NCBI RefSeq assembly: GCF_036226405.1
Contig: NZ_CP108464.1
Span: 6,014,001-6,078,000, forward strand
Direction: 5' to 3'
DNA length: 64,000 nt
Source of the DNA: Streptomyces sp. NBC_01260
GTDB lineage: Bacteria; Actinomycetota; Actinomycetes; Streptomycetales; Streptomycetaceae
Numbering within the stretch: the stretch's first letter is position 1; each line of letters opens with the position of its first letter. Under the pieces are notes generated by a model. The model ran no database searches. It worked only from the letters and a program-made list of their open reading frames with translations, and was not told where the DNA came from. The position numbers and the translations under genes are program-made. Positions 31,957 to 40,316 of the stretch are shown here, in pieces.

Positions 31957-33297
31957 GTGACCGCTGAGGCCATAGAGTCGGGCCCCCGCACGGGCCCCGG
32001 TACGTCGGACACGGAGGCGGACCCCGCCGGCGACCGGCCGTTGCGCATCGCGCTCCTCACCTACAAGGGCAACCCCTTCTGCGGCGGTCAGGGCGTCTAC
32101 GTGCGCCACCTCGCCCGCGAGCTCGCCCGGCTAGGCCACAGCGTCGAGGTGATCGGCGCCCAGCCCTACCCCGTGCTCGACGAGGGCGTCCCGCTCACCG
32201 AGCTGCCGAGCCTGGACCTCTACCGGCACCCCGACCCGTTCCGCACCCCGAAGCGTGGCGAGTACCGGGACTGGATCGACGCCACCGAGGTCGCCACCAT
32301 GTGGACCGGCGGATTCCCCGAGCCACTCACCTTCAGTCTGCGTGCCCGGCGCCATCTCGCCGCCCGGCGAGGCGAGTTCGACGTCATCCACGACAACCAG
32401 ACACTCGGCTACGGGCTCCTCGCCGACCTCGGCGCCCCCCTCGTCACCACCATCCACCACCCCATCACCGTCGACCGGCAACTCGACCTGGACGCCGCCC
32501 CGACCCGCCGCCGCCGCGCCTCCGTACGCCGCTGGTACGCCTTCACCCGTATGCAGAAGCGGGTCGCGCGCAGGCTGCCGTCCGTGCTCACCGTCTCCGG
32601 CTCCTCCAAGCAGGAGATCGTCGAGCACCTCGGGGTGAGCCCCGGCCGCGTCCACGTCGTGCACATCGGCGCCGACACCGACCTGTGGTCGCCCGATCCC
32701 GCGGTCGCCGAGGTCGAGGGCCGGATCGTCACCACCTCCAGCGCCGACGTACCGCTCAAGGGCCTCGTCCACCTCGTCGAGGCGCTCGCCGAGCTCCGTA
32801 CCGGCCACCCGGCGGCGCACCTCGTGGTCGTCGGCCGGCGGGCCGAGGACGGACCCGTCGCGCAGGCCATAGAGCGGCACGGGCTCGGGGACGCCGTCGA
32901 GTTCGTCAAGGGCATCAGCGACGCCGAACTCGTCGACCTGGTGCGCAGCGCCCGGATCGCCTGCGTCCCCTCGCTGTACGAGGGCTTCTCGCTGCCCGCC
33001 GCCGAGGCCATGGCCACCGGCACCCCGCTCGTCGCCACCACCGGCGGTGCGATCCCCGAGGTCGCGGGCCCGGACGGCGAGACCTGTCTCGCGGTTCCGC
33101 CCGCGGATGCCGGGGCCCTGGCCGAAGCGCTCGGCCGGCTGCTCGGCGACGCCGAGCTGCGCGAGCGGCTCGGGGCGGCGGGCCGGGCACGGGTGCTCGC
33201 ACGGTTCACCTGGAAGCAGGCGGCGATCGGTACCGCCGCGCTCTACCGGGAGGCCATCGCCGCCCGCGCCGCCACCGGACCCGACGGCCGTCGGTGA
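31957..33297 (+). CDS. Glycosyltransferase family 4 (GT-B fold)
   Basis: 446 aa. The GTG at 31957 was chosen for its RBS (AAGGGGG). N-terminal acceptor domain: IALLTYKGNPFCGGQGVYVRHLARELARLGHSV, with the glycine-rich loop of GT4 enzymes. C-terminal nucleotide-sugar domain: VHVVHIGADTDLW, VVGRRAEDGP, and the E-x7-E motif within YEGFSLPAAEAMATGTPLVAT. It is cytosolic or peripheral, transferring a sugar from a nucleotide donor. First gene of an operon with a methyltransferase and a toroid-type protein; this suggests a methylated glycolipid or glycan, but the product is unknown. Mycobacterial methylglucose-lipopolysaccharide loci also pair GT4 and methyltransferase genes. Confidence 0.85.
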   Translation: MTAEAIESGPRTGPGTSDTEADPAGDRPLRIALLTYKGNPFCGGQGVYVRHLARELARLGHSVEVIGAQPYPVLDEGVPLTELPSLDLYRHPDPFRTPKRGEYRDWIDATEVATMWTGGFPEPLTFSLRARRHLAARRGEFDVIHDNQTLGYGLLADLGAPLVTTIHHPITVDRQLDLDAAPTRRRRASVRRWYAFTRMQKRVARRLPSVLTVSGSSKQEIVEHLGVSPGRVHVVHIGADTDLWSPDPAVAEVEGRIVTTSSADVPLKGLVHLVEALAELRTGHPAAHLVVVGRRAEDGPVAQAIERHGLGDAVEFVKGISDAELVDLVRSARIACVPSLYEGFSLPAAEAMATGTPLVATTGGAIPEVAGPDGETCLAVPPADAGALAEALGRLLGDAELRERLGAAGRARVLARFTWKQAAIGTAALYREAIAARAATGPDGRR

Positions 33298-33367
33298 CAC
33301 CGCCCCACCCCTTGACGTCTTCGCTCTCCCGCCCTCTTCGAACCCCCGACCGCGAAAGCAGGCATTC

Positions 33368-34150
33368 GTGCTGACCGTGGACTTCACCCGCTTCCCGCTC
33401 GCCGCAGGCGACCGAGTGCTCGACCTGGGCTGCGGCGCCGGACGCCACGCCTTCGAGTGCTACCGGCGCGGCGCCCAGGTGGTGGCTCTCGACCAGAACG
33501 GCGAGGAGATCCGCGAGGTCGCGAAGTGGTTCGCCGCGATGAAGGAGGCGGGAGAGGCCCCGGAGGGCGCCACCGCCACCGCGATGGAGGGGGACGCGCT
33601 CAACCTGCCGTTCCCCGACGAGACCTTCGACGTCGTGATCATCTCCGAGGTGATGGAGCACATCCCCGACGACAAGGGCGTGCTCGCCGAGATGGTCCGG
33701 GTGCTCAAGCCCGGCGGCCGGATCGCGGTCACGGTGCCGCGCTACGGCCCCGAGAAGGTCTGCTGGACGCTTTCCGACGCCTACCACGAGGTGGAGGGCG
33801 GCCACATCCGCATCTACAAGGCCGACGAGCTGCTCGGCCGGATGCGCGGCGCCGGCCTCAAGCCGTACGGCACCCACCACGCGCACGCGCTGCACTCGCC
33901 GTACTGGTGGCTGAAGTGCGCCTTTGGAGTGGGCCGCGACGGCAAGGACGCAGCGCTGCCGGTGCGGGCGTACCACAAGCTGCTGGTCTGGGACATCATG
34001 AAGAAGCCGATGGCCACCCGGGTCGCCGAGCAGCTGCTCAACCCCGTCGTCGGCAAGAGCTTCGTCGCCTACGCGACCAAGCCGCACCTGCCCGCCGTGA
34101 CCACCGACGCCCCGGCGAAGGCCGACGACTCCGCCAAGGCCGAGGCGTGA
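33368..34150 (+). CDS. Class I SAM-dependent methyltransferase
   Basis: 260 aa. GTG at 33368 (start VLTVDFTRFPLAAGDRVLDLG); the frame is open upstream inside the glycosyltransferase gene but without homologous content. Motif I is VLDLGCGAGRHAFE, motif II VVALDQN, the post-I acidic site is EGDALNLPFPDETFDVVIISEVMEHI, and motif III VLKPGGRIAVTVP. The Methyltransf_11 pattern is complete. The extension after residue 170 (YHEVEGGHIRIYKADELL...HHAHALHSPYWWLKC) is typical of sugar or lipid methyltransferases in this operon type. It ends in the coupled overlap GTGA with the next gene. Confidence 0.86.
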   Translation: MLTVDFTRFPLAAGDRVLDLGCGAGRHAFECYRRGAQVVALDQNGEEIREVAKWFAAMKEAGEAPEGATATAMEGDALNLPFPDETFDVVIISEVMEHIPDDKGVLAEMVRVLKPGGRIAVTVPRYGPEKVCWTLSDAYHEVEGGHIRIYKADELLGRMRGAGLKPYGTHHAHALHSPYWWLKCAFGVGRDGKDAALPVRAYHKLLVWDIMKKPMATRVAEQLLNPVVGKSFVAYATKPHLPAVTTDAPAKADDSAKAEA

Positions 34151-35220
34151 CACTTCCCGAGCGGACCGAACACCTTGTGCTGCCCGGAGTGCTCACCGCC
34201 GGGCAGGCGACCGAGACCGTCGCCGCGCTGCTCGCCGTGCAGTGCGAGGACGGCGCGCTGCCCTGGTTCCGCGGGCACCACCTGGACCCGTGGGACCACA
34301 CCGAGGCCGCCATGGCCCTGGACGCCGCCGGCGAGCACGACGCCGCGGAACGCGCGTACCAGTGGCTGGCCCGCAACCAGAACGGCGACGGCTCCTGGTA
34401 CGCCGCCTACCACGACGGCGACCCGCAGCGGCCCACCGACCGCGGTCTTGAGACCAACTTCTGCGCGTACGTGGCCGTCGGCGTCTGGCACCACTACCTC
34501 GCCACCGGCGACGACGCGTTCCTCGACCGGATGTGGCCGACCGTCTTCGCCGCCGTCGAGTTCGTGCTGGGGCTCCAGCAGCCCGGCGGCCAGATCGGCT
34601 GGAAGCAGGAGGCCGACGGCACCCCGGTGCGGGACGCGCTGCTGACCGGTTCCTCCTCCATCCACCAGGCGCTGCGCTGCGCGCTCGCCATCGCGGAGTG
34701 CCGCGAGGAGCCGCAGCCCGACTGGGAGCTCGCCACCGGCTCGCTCGCCCACGCGATCCGCAGCCACCCGGAACGCTTCCTGGACAAGAGCCAGTACTCG
34801 ATGGACTGGTACTACCCGGTCCTCGGCGGCGCGCTCGACGGACCGGCGGCCACGAAGCGGATCGAGGAGGGCTGGGACCGCTTCGTCGTCCCGGACCTCG
34901 GGGTGCGCTGTGTGCTGCCCAACCCATGGGTGACGGGCGGCGAGAGCTGCGAACTCGCCCTGGCGCTCTGGGTGATGGGCGAGTCCGACCGGGCCCTGGA
35001 GGTGCTGCAGTCCATCCAGCACCTGCGGGCCGGGGACGGGCTGTACTGGACGGGGTACGTCTTCGAGGGCAACCGGGCGTTCTGGCCCGAGGAGCGCACG
35101 GCCTGGACCGCCGGTTCGCTGCTGCTGGCGGTGGCCGCGCTCGGCGGGGACGAGGCGACCACCGCGGTCTTCAGCGGGGAACGGCTGCCGAAGGGGCTGG
35201 AGCCGGACTGCTGCGGCTGA
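34147..35220 (+). CDS. Prenyltransferase-annotated alpha/alpha-toroid protein (glycoside-hydrolase-like)
   Basis: 357 aa. GTG at 34147 overlaps the methyltransferase stop. Repeating helical pairs carry WLARNQNGDGSWYAAYHDGD, CAYVAVGVWHHYLATGDDAFLDRMWPTV and FVLGLQQPGGQIGWKQE, which suit an (alpha/alpha)6 barrel. This family is commonly labelled prenyltransferase in Streptomyces, but the W/D/E-rich text resembles GH15-type glucoamylases at least as much. No signal peptide, so it acts in the cytosol. With the glycosyltransferase and methyltransferase it probably makes or trims an unidentified glycan. Confidence 0.7.
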   Translation: MTLPERTEHLVLPGVLTAGQATETVAALLAVQCEDGALPWFRGHHLDPWDHTEAAMALDAAGEHDAAERAYQWLARNQNGDGSWYAAYHDGDPQRPTDRGLETNFCAYVAVGVWHHYLATGDDAFLDRMWPTVFAAVEFVLGLQQPGGQIGWKQEADGTPVRDALLTGSSSIHQALRCALAIAECREEPQPDWELATGSLAHAIRSHPERFLDKSQYSMDWYYPVLGGALDGPAATKRIEEGWDRFVVPDLGVRCVLPNPWVTGGESCELALALWVMGESDRALEVLQSIQHLRAGDGLYWTGYVFEGNRAFWPEERTAWTAGSLLLAVAALGGDEATTAVFSGERLPKGLEPDCCG

Positions 35221-35259
35221 ACCGCGGCGGTTCCGGTGTGCCGGCCGGGCCCGTCGGCC

Positions 35260-35550
35260 TCAGTGGCGGATGCGGCCGGCGACCGCGTGCCCGATGAACA
35301 GGTACACGACGGCTGCGAGGCCGTAACCGGCGACGACCCTGGCCCACGCCTCGTCGAAGGTGAACAGGTCGTACGACCAGCCGGCGAGCCAGCGGGCGGT
35401 GTGCCGCACGAACTCGACCAGGTCGTTGTCCCGGTTGGCGTCGAGAAGGTACATCAGAATCCACAGGCCGAGGATGAAGGCCATGATGTCGGCCACGACG
35501 GCTATGACACGTGCTGCGGTGTTGCTTCCGTTGCCTGTTCTGTAGGACAT
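35260..35550 (-). CDS. Small membrane protein, 96 aa
   Basis: Two hydrophobic segments (ARVIAVVADIMAFILGLWILMYLLD and VVAGYGLAAVVYLFIGHAVAG) flank a 40-residue loop with RDNDLVEFVRHTARWLAGWSYDLFTFDEAW. The loop is amphipathic and tryptophan-rich. Similar short proteins occur widely in Streptomyces without known function. It stands alone, convergent with the preceding operon. Confidence 0.65.
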   Translation of the reverse strand: MSYRTGNGSNTAARVIAVVADIMAFILGLWILMYLLDANRDNDLVEFVRHTARWLAGWSYDLFTFDEAWARVVAGYGLAAVVYLFIGHAVAGRIRH

Positions 35551-35690
35551 GCCATCCGGGTTGCCGCATTCCGCCGGGTGAAACCCGGACGGCGTACCCG
35601 GGTGGCGAGCCGTCCGGGCCGGGGCAAGCCTTGCGGGGGAGCGCCGGGCCCCGGCGCCCGTCGTGATGTGCCCGGTCAGGGAGGCCCGCC

Positions 35691-36245
35691 GTGCCCCGTT
35701 CCGTACCGCTCCACCGGCTGCTCATGGCGCTGCTGCTGACCTGCGCCGTGCTGGTGGGCGCCACCGCGTGCGGCAGCGACGGCGACAGCGGGCCGAGCAG
35801 TAGTTCGGCGTCGCCCACCGGCACCTCGTCGGCCGAGGCGCAGAAGTTCGCCAAGACCCGTTTCGTCACCAACGCGGGGCTGGCCGCGGGCGCCACGTAC
35901 CAGTGGGTCGTCAAGCCGTACCGGGCCGGCCGGTTCAAGAAGGGCGGGGACGGACGGACCTTCGCGCTCGTCAGGGCCGGGCTCGCGGGCGGCTTCGCCT
36001 ACAACAGGCTCAAGGCCGCCTCCGAGAACGCCAAGGGCGACCCGCTGCTCTCGAAGGCCGTCGCACCGCTGAGCGCGGGCATCGCCTCGCTCAAGGGCCT
36101 CGCCACCAAGCTCCGCAACGGCGAGGCGGGCGACGGCGACATCGGCGCCTTCGAGAGCGTCATCGACAGCGTCAAGGACGCGGGGAAGAGCGCGGGCGCC
36201 GAGGTGAAGGACAAGGTGCCGTCCACCTCGCAGCTCGGCGGATAA
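35691..36245 (+). CDS. Putative lipoprotein
   Basis: 184 aa. GTG at 35691 then a signal sequence (LLMALLLTCAVLVG) and lipobox VGATAC, placing Cys near residue 27. A Ser/Thr-rich stretch follows, then a mostly helical Ala/Lys-rich domain (AEAQKFAKTRFVTNAGLAAGATYQWVVKPYRAG) with a glycine-containing helix (LVRAGLAGGFAYNRLKAA). I do not recognise the family. Anchored on the outer face of the membrane. Confidence 0.7.
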   Translation: MPRSVPLHRLLMALLLTCAVLVGATACGSDGDSGPSSSSASPTGTSSAEAQKFAKTRFVTNAGLAAGATYQWVVKPYRAGRFKKGGDGRTFALVRAGLAGGFAYNRLKAASENAKGDPLLSKAVAPLSAGIASLKGLATKLRNGEAGDGDIGAFESVIDSVKDAGKSAGAEVKDKVPSTSQLGG

Positions 36246-36286
36246 TCCGTGGGGTACGGCTGCGGGACAGGCCTTAGGGTGCGCGC

Positions 36287-37063
36287 ATGAGCCTTCTTCC
36301 CCATGAGCGCTACTGCGACGAGATCGTCCTGAGGACCGAGGCGTTGAGGGCCGCGGTGAACGGCGCGGACCTCGACGCGACCGTACCGACCTGCCCCGAG
36401 TGGACGCTGCGCGACCTCGCCGTCCATGTCGGCGGCGCCCACCGCTGGGCCGGTGAGATCGTGCGCACCCGGGCCACCGAGGCGCTCCCGGAGGACCGGG
36501 TGCCGCACTTCACCCCCGACGGCGACGACCCCGCCGTGCTGGACGCCTGGCTGGCGGACGGCGCGGCCAGGACCGCCGAGGTGCTGCGTGAGGCGGGTCC
36601 CGAGCTGAAGGTCTGGTCCTGGTACCGGGACCGCAGCGCGGGATTCTGGGCCCGGCGCATGGCGATCGAGACCGTCGTCCACCAGGCGGACGCGGCCCTG
36701 ACCGCGAAGGTGCCCTATGCCATGGCGCCCGACCTGGCCGCGGACACCATCGACGAATGGCTGGACATCGTCGCCTTCGCCCAGGCCGAGGGGGAACCGG
36801 AGGCCGCTGAGCTGCGCGGCGCCGGGCGCTCCCTCCATCTGCACGCCACCGACGCCCCCGGCGCCGAGTGGCTGATCGAGTTCGGCGAGGACGGCTTCAC
36901 CTGGCGCCGCGCGCACGACAAGGCGACCGCGGCGCTGCGGGGGCCGCTCACCGATCTGATGCTGGTCTTCAACCGCCGCCTCGCCCCGGACAGCGACCGG
37001 GTCGAGGTCCTGGGCGACGCGGAGCTGCTGGACTTCTGGCTGGCGCGGTCGTCCTTCGGCTGA
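36287..37063 (+). CDS. Maleylpyruvate-isomerase-family mycothiol-dependent enzyme
   Basis: 258 aa. The N-terminal MDMPI_N four-helix (DinB-like) domain is clear: TCPEWTLRDLAVHVGGAHRWAGEIV has the metal-binding histidine and WxxxD/L pattern; RMAIETVVHQADA supplies the second and third ligands (H, D). A C-terminal MDMPI_C domain follows (LHLHATDAPGAEWLIEFGEDGFTW...LRGPLTDLMLVFNRRL). The family uses mycothiol, the actinobacterial thiol. The exact reaction of this member is unknown. ATG at 36287 is the first start after the preceding gene. Confidence 0.85.
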   Translation: MSLLPHERYCDEIVLRTEALRAAVNGADLDATVPTCPEWTLRDLAVHVGGAHRWAGEIVRTRATEALPEDRVPHFTPDGDDPAVLDAWLADGAARTAEVLREAGPELKVWSWYRDRSAGFWARRMAIETVVHQADAALTAKVPYAMAPDLAADTIDEWLDIVAFAQAEGEPEAAELRGAGRSLHLHATDAPGAEWLIEFGEDGFTWRRAHDKATAALRGPLTDLMLVFNRRLAPDSDRVEVLGDAELLDFWLARSSFG

Positions 37064-37150
37064 CGGGCGGGGGCTCCGGCCGGTGTGCGGGGCGGGCGCC
37101 GCTGGGCCAAGCTGGAACGGCAGCCCGTCCCGTCCGGTGAGGAGGTGCCG

Positions 37151-38191
37151 ATGGACCCGGTCCGGGCCCTGGAGCGGATCGCCTTCCTGCTGGAGCGCGG
37201 CGGGGCCGGCACCTACCGCGTCCAGGCCTTCCGCACGGCCGCCCGCACCGTCGCCGCGATGGCCGACGGGGAGGCCGTCCAGCGAGTGACGAACGGCTCG
37301 CTGGAGCGGGTCAAGGGCATCGGCCCCAGAACCGCACAGGTCGTCCGCGAGGCGGTGGCCGGCGAGGTGCCCGGCTATCTGGAGCGGCTGGAGACCGAGA
37401 CCGAGGAGAGCGGACCGCTGGCCGAGGGCGGCGAGCGGCTGCTCGCGCTGCTGCGCGGCGACTGCCATCTGCACTCCGACTGGTCGGACGGCGGCAGCCC
37501 GATCCAGGAGATGGGCCGCACGGCGGCCGCCCTCGGGCACGACTGGGCGGTGCTCACCGACCACTCGCCCCGGCTGACCGTGGCCAACGGACTGTCGCCC
37601 GAACGGTTGCGCCGGCAGCTGGCCGAGATCGCCGGACTCAACGAGCGCTGGGCGCCGTTCAGGCTGCTGACCGGCATCGAGTGCGACATCAACCTCGACG
37701 GCTCCCTCGACCAGGAGGACGAACTGCTGGCACAGCTGGACCTGGTGGTCGTCTCCGTCCACTCCAAGCTGCGGATGGACCCCGGCCCGATGACCCGGCG
37801 GCTGCTCGCGGCCGTCCGCCATCCGCGGGCGAACGTCCTCGGGCACTGCACCGGGCGGCTGATCACCGGCCGGGGCCGGCCGGAGTCGCGGTTCGACTCG
37901 GACGAGGTCTTCGCCGCCTGCGCGCAGGCGGGCACGGCGGTGGAGATCAACAGCAGACCCGAGCGGCTGGACCCGCCCCGGCGGCTGCTGCGCCGTGCCG
38001 TCGAGGCGGGCACGCTGTTCGCGGTCGACACCGACGCGCACGCGCCCGGACAGCTGGACTGGCAGATCCGCGGCTGCGCCCGCGCCGAGGAGTGCGGGGT
38101 CCCGGCGGAGCGCGTCGTCACGACGTGGACGGCGGACGAGCTGCTGGCCTGGACCCGCGAGGGAAGGCTTCCTGCCGGTTCTACTGGTTGA
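37151..38191 (+). CDS. PHP-domain protein with N-terminal helix-hairpin-helix (PolX-like without polymerase domain)
   Basis: 346 aa. Residues 1-75 carry an HhH DNA-binding unit (GGAGTYRVQAFRTAARTVAAM and VKGIGPRTAQVVREAV). The PHP phosphoesterase domain runs from about residue 105 with the motifs CHLHSDWSDGG, LTDHSP, GIECDINLDGS, VVSVHSKL, LGHCTGR and AVDTDAHAP; these give the trinuclear metal site. Bacterial PolX has both units with a nucleotidyltransferase core between them; here that core is absent. A role in DNA-end processing is plausible; a histidinol-phosphatase-like role is the alternative. The last 11 bases overlap the convergent LLM gene. Confidence 0.82.
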   Translation: MDPVRALERIAFLLERGGAGTYRVQAFRTAARTVAAMADGEAVQRVTNGSLERVKGIGPRTAQVVREAVAGEVPGYLERLETETEESGPLAEGGERLLALLRGDCHLHSDWSDGGSPIQEMGRTAAALGHDWAVLTDHSPRLTVANGLSPERLRRQLAEIAGLNERWAPFRLLTGIECDINLDGSLDQEDELLAQLDLVVVSVHSKLRMDPGPMTRRLLAAVRHPRANVLGHCTGRLITGRGRPESRFDSDEVFAACAQAGTAVEINSRPERLDPPRRLLRRAVEAGTLFAVDTDAHAPGQLDWQIRGCARAEECGVPAERVVTTWTADELLAWTREGRLPAGSTG

Positions 38192-39191
38192 GCTCCGCCA
38201 GCACCCGCAGGGTGTGCGGGTCGGGGGCCGTTACCAGCAGGTCGGTGACCGGCCCCTTGCGCCACAACTCCAGTCGTTCCGCGATGCGTTCACGCGGGCC
38301 GACCAGCGAGATCTCATCGGCGAACGCGTCCGGCACGGCGAGGACCGCCTCCTCCTTGCGGCCCTCCAGGAAGAGCTGCTGAATCCGCCGCGCCTCCTCC
38401 TCGAACCCCATCCGTGCCATCAGATCCGCATGGAAGTTGCGGGCTGCGGCGCCCATGCCGCCGATGTAGAAGCCGAGCATCGCCTTCACCGGCAGCAGGC
38501 CCTCCGCGACATCGTCACAGACCTGTGCGCGGGCCATCGGTGCGATCATGAACCCCTCCCGGAGGCCGGTGAGTGAGGCCTCGTACACATCGGTGCGCAG
38601 CGGCGACCAGTACAGCGGCAGCCAGCCGTCCGCGATCCGGGTGGTCTGCGCGATGTTCTTCGGCCCCTCCGCGCCGAGCAGCACCGGGAGCCCGGCCCGC
38701 AGCGGATGGGTGATCGGCTTCAGCGGTTTGCCGAGCCCGGTGGCGTCCGGGCCGTTGTACGGATGGGAGTGGAACCGGCCGTCCAGCTCAACGGGCGCCT
38801 CACGGCTGAGCACTTGGCGCACCACGTCGACGTACTCGCGGGTGGCGGTGAGCGGGCTGCGGGGGAACGGCCGCCCGTACCAGCCCTCGACGACCTGGGG
38901 ACCGGAGAGCCCGAGGCCGAGCATCATCCGGCCGCCGGAGAGGTGGTCGAGCGTCAGGGCGTGCATGGCGGTCGCGGTCGGGGTGCGCGCGGCCATCTGC
39001 GCGATGGCGGTGCCCAGCCGGATACGGGAGGTGTGGGCGGCGATCCAGGTCAGCGGGGTGAAGGCGTCCGAACCCCAGGCCTCCGCCGTCCACACCGACT
39101 CGTAGCCCAGGTCCTCGGCCTCGCGGGCGAGGTCCAGATGGGCCGGGTTCGGGCCGCGGCCCCAGTATCCGAGAGCGAGTCCGAGCCGCAT
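38181..39191 (-). CDS. LLM-class F420-dependent oxidoreductase
   Basis: 336 aa TIM-barrel flavin/F420 enzyme. Start at 39191 (MRLGLALGYWGRG) rather than an in-frame ATG at 39209. Family features: AREAEDLGYESVWTAEAWGSDAFTPLTWIAAHTSRIRLGTAI at the N-terminus, LDHLSGGRMMLGLGLSGPQVVEGWYG, and GLPVLLGAEGPKNIAQTTRIADGWLP. Typical of the Streptomyces/mycobacterial F420 group (MSMEG_2516-like). Probably reduces or oxidises a ketone or aldehyde. An inverted repeat, TCTGACGATGCATCAGA, lies 20 bases upstream. Its stop overlaps the PHP gene. Confidence 0.85.
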   Translation of the reverse strand: MRLGLALGYWGRGPNPAHLDLAREAEDLGYESVWTAEAWGSDAFTPLTWIAAHTSRIRLGTAIAQMAARTPTATAMHALTLDHLSGGRMMLGLGLSGPQVVEGWYGRPFPRSPLTATREYVDVVRQVLSREAPVELDGRFHSHPYNGPDATGLGKPLKPITHPLRAGLPVLLGAEGPKNIAQTTRIADGWLPLYWSPLRTDVYEASLTGLREGFMIAPMARAQVCDDVAEGLLPVKAMLGFYIGGMGAAARNFHADLMARMGFEEEARRIQQLFLEGRKEEAVLAVPDAFADEISLVGPRERIAERLELWRKGPVTDLLVTAPDPHTLRVLAELNQ

Positions 39192-39210
39192 TCCGCTGCC
39201 TCCCAGCATT

Positions 39211-39227
39211 TCTGACGATGCATCAGA
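39211..39227. promoter_or_regulatory. TetR-like inverted repeat upstream of LLM oxidoreductase
   Basis: TCTGACGATGCATCAGA has TCTGA/TCAGA arms with partial internal symmetry, 20 bases before the LLM start. A distinct motif from the KstR-like sites. Confidence 0.4.
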
Positions 39228-39243
39228 TATAGCCGGAGGGTAC

Positions 39244-39284
39244 GACAGCGGCCCCCCGCCCGGAAGGGGCGGGGGGCCGCTGTC
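39244..39284 (-). terminator. Terminator downstream of the proline-rich membrane protein gene
   Basis: A perfect 17-bp stem (39244-39260 with 39268-39284, loop CGGAAGG) starts 21 bases after the end of the 39305-40129 gene. Confidence 0.8.
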
Positions 39285-39304
39285 ACGTGTCCGTGCGCCG
39301 CGGG

Positions 39305-40129
39305 TCAGCCGCGCTGGATGCCCGTGGTGTCCTGGAGCACGCCACGACGGCCGTCCTGGGTCTGCGCGATGAGGCCCGGACCGTGCTGCTCGACCGCGAG
39401 GTACCAGGTACCCGGAGCCAGTTCGGCGATCGGGGCCGGCGAACCGTCCTCGCCGTACAGCGGACGGGCCACCGGAACCGCGAACCAGAACGGCGTGAAG
39501 TCACCGGCCGGCGCACCGCCGGCCGCCGGGGCCTGCTGCGCCGGCGCGCCGGCCTGCTGCGGCTCGGGCTGACCGGGCTGCTGGGCGCCGTACGGCTGCG
39601 GCTGGCCCGGCTGCTGGCCGCCGAAGGACTGCTGCGCGCCCGGGTAGCCGTAACCCTGGCCGGGCTGCGGCTGGCCGCCGTACGGCGGGTGCACGGCCTG
39701 CGGCTTCGGGGCGCCCGCGAGCGGGGCCTTGAGCGCGGGAACCAGCGGGGAGGCGACCGCACCCGCCGCCAGCACCAGAGAGGCGATCATGCCGAGGACC
39801 AGACCGGCACCGGCGTCGATCTGGCCGAGGTCGATGATCGTCCAGAACAGGTGCCACGCGGTGACGACCGTGGCGGCCACGCCGAACTGGGCGAGATCCA
39901 CACCGGCGACCTTGCGCGGCTGGGGCTGCGAGCGGGAGAACACGATCAGCGCGGCACCGGCCACCCCGACCATGAAGACACCGATCGCGATGCCCAGCGA
40001 ATCCCAGGAGTTCGACGCGGCAATGTTGGAGTTTCCATAGGAGTAATAGGGGAGGAGAGAGGCGATGAACAGCACGACCGCTGCTCCGATCACCACGCCA
40101 TCGCCTCGAGTGAGGGAGCGGATATTCAC
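39305..40129 (-). CDS. Membrane protein with Pro/Gln/Gly-rich linker (DUF5336-like)
   Basis: 274 aa. The GTG at 40129 has AAGGAC upstream and starts at NIRSLTRGDGVV. Four hydrophobic segments occupy residues 10-130. A low-complexity linker of Pro/Gln/Gly/Tyr repeats (PYGGQPQPGQGYGYPGAQQ; about 140-205) leads to a soluble C-terminal part (FTPFWFAVPVARPLYGEDGSPAPIAELAPGTWYLAVEQHGPGL) with two short beta-like repeats. The organisation resembles actinobacterial DUF5336/34-kDa antigen proteins; function unknown. The 187-base gap upstream shows no other feature. Confidence 0.65.
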   Translation of the reverse strand: MNIRSLTRGDGVVIGAAVVLFIASLLPYYSYGNSNIAASNSWDSLGIAIGVFMVGVAGAALIVFSRSQPQPRKVAGVDLAQFGVAATVVTAWHLFWTIIDLGQIDAGAGLVLGMIASLVLAAGAVASPLVPALKAPLAGAPKPQAVHPPYGGQPQPGQGYGYPGAQQSFGGQQPGQPQPYGAQQPGQPEPQQAGAPAQQAPAAGGAPAGDFTPFWFAVPVARPLYGEDGSPAPIAELAPGTWYLAVEQHGPGLIAQTQDGRRGVLQDTTGIQRG

Positions 40130-40316
40130 GTGAAGGTCCTTAGTCGGTCGTCTCGTCGGGGCGGTCGTCGCTGCCACCGGTACGGCGGGCACGGCGCGAA
40201 GCTCGGGGGCGGCTCCCCATCGTACGGATGAATCTATCGTCTGCCCGGTCGGGTTGTGTCCCCCGTCCGGACGTTGGGTGGGCATCCTCCCGAATTCATC
40301 GCAGAACCACCTCCTA

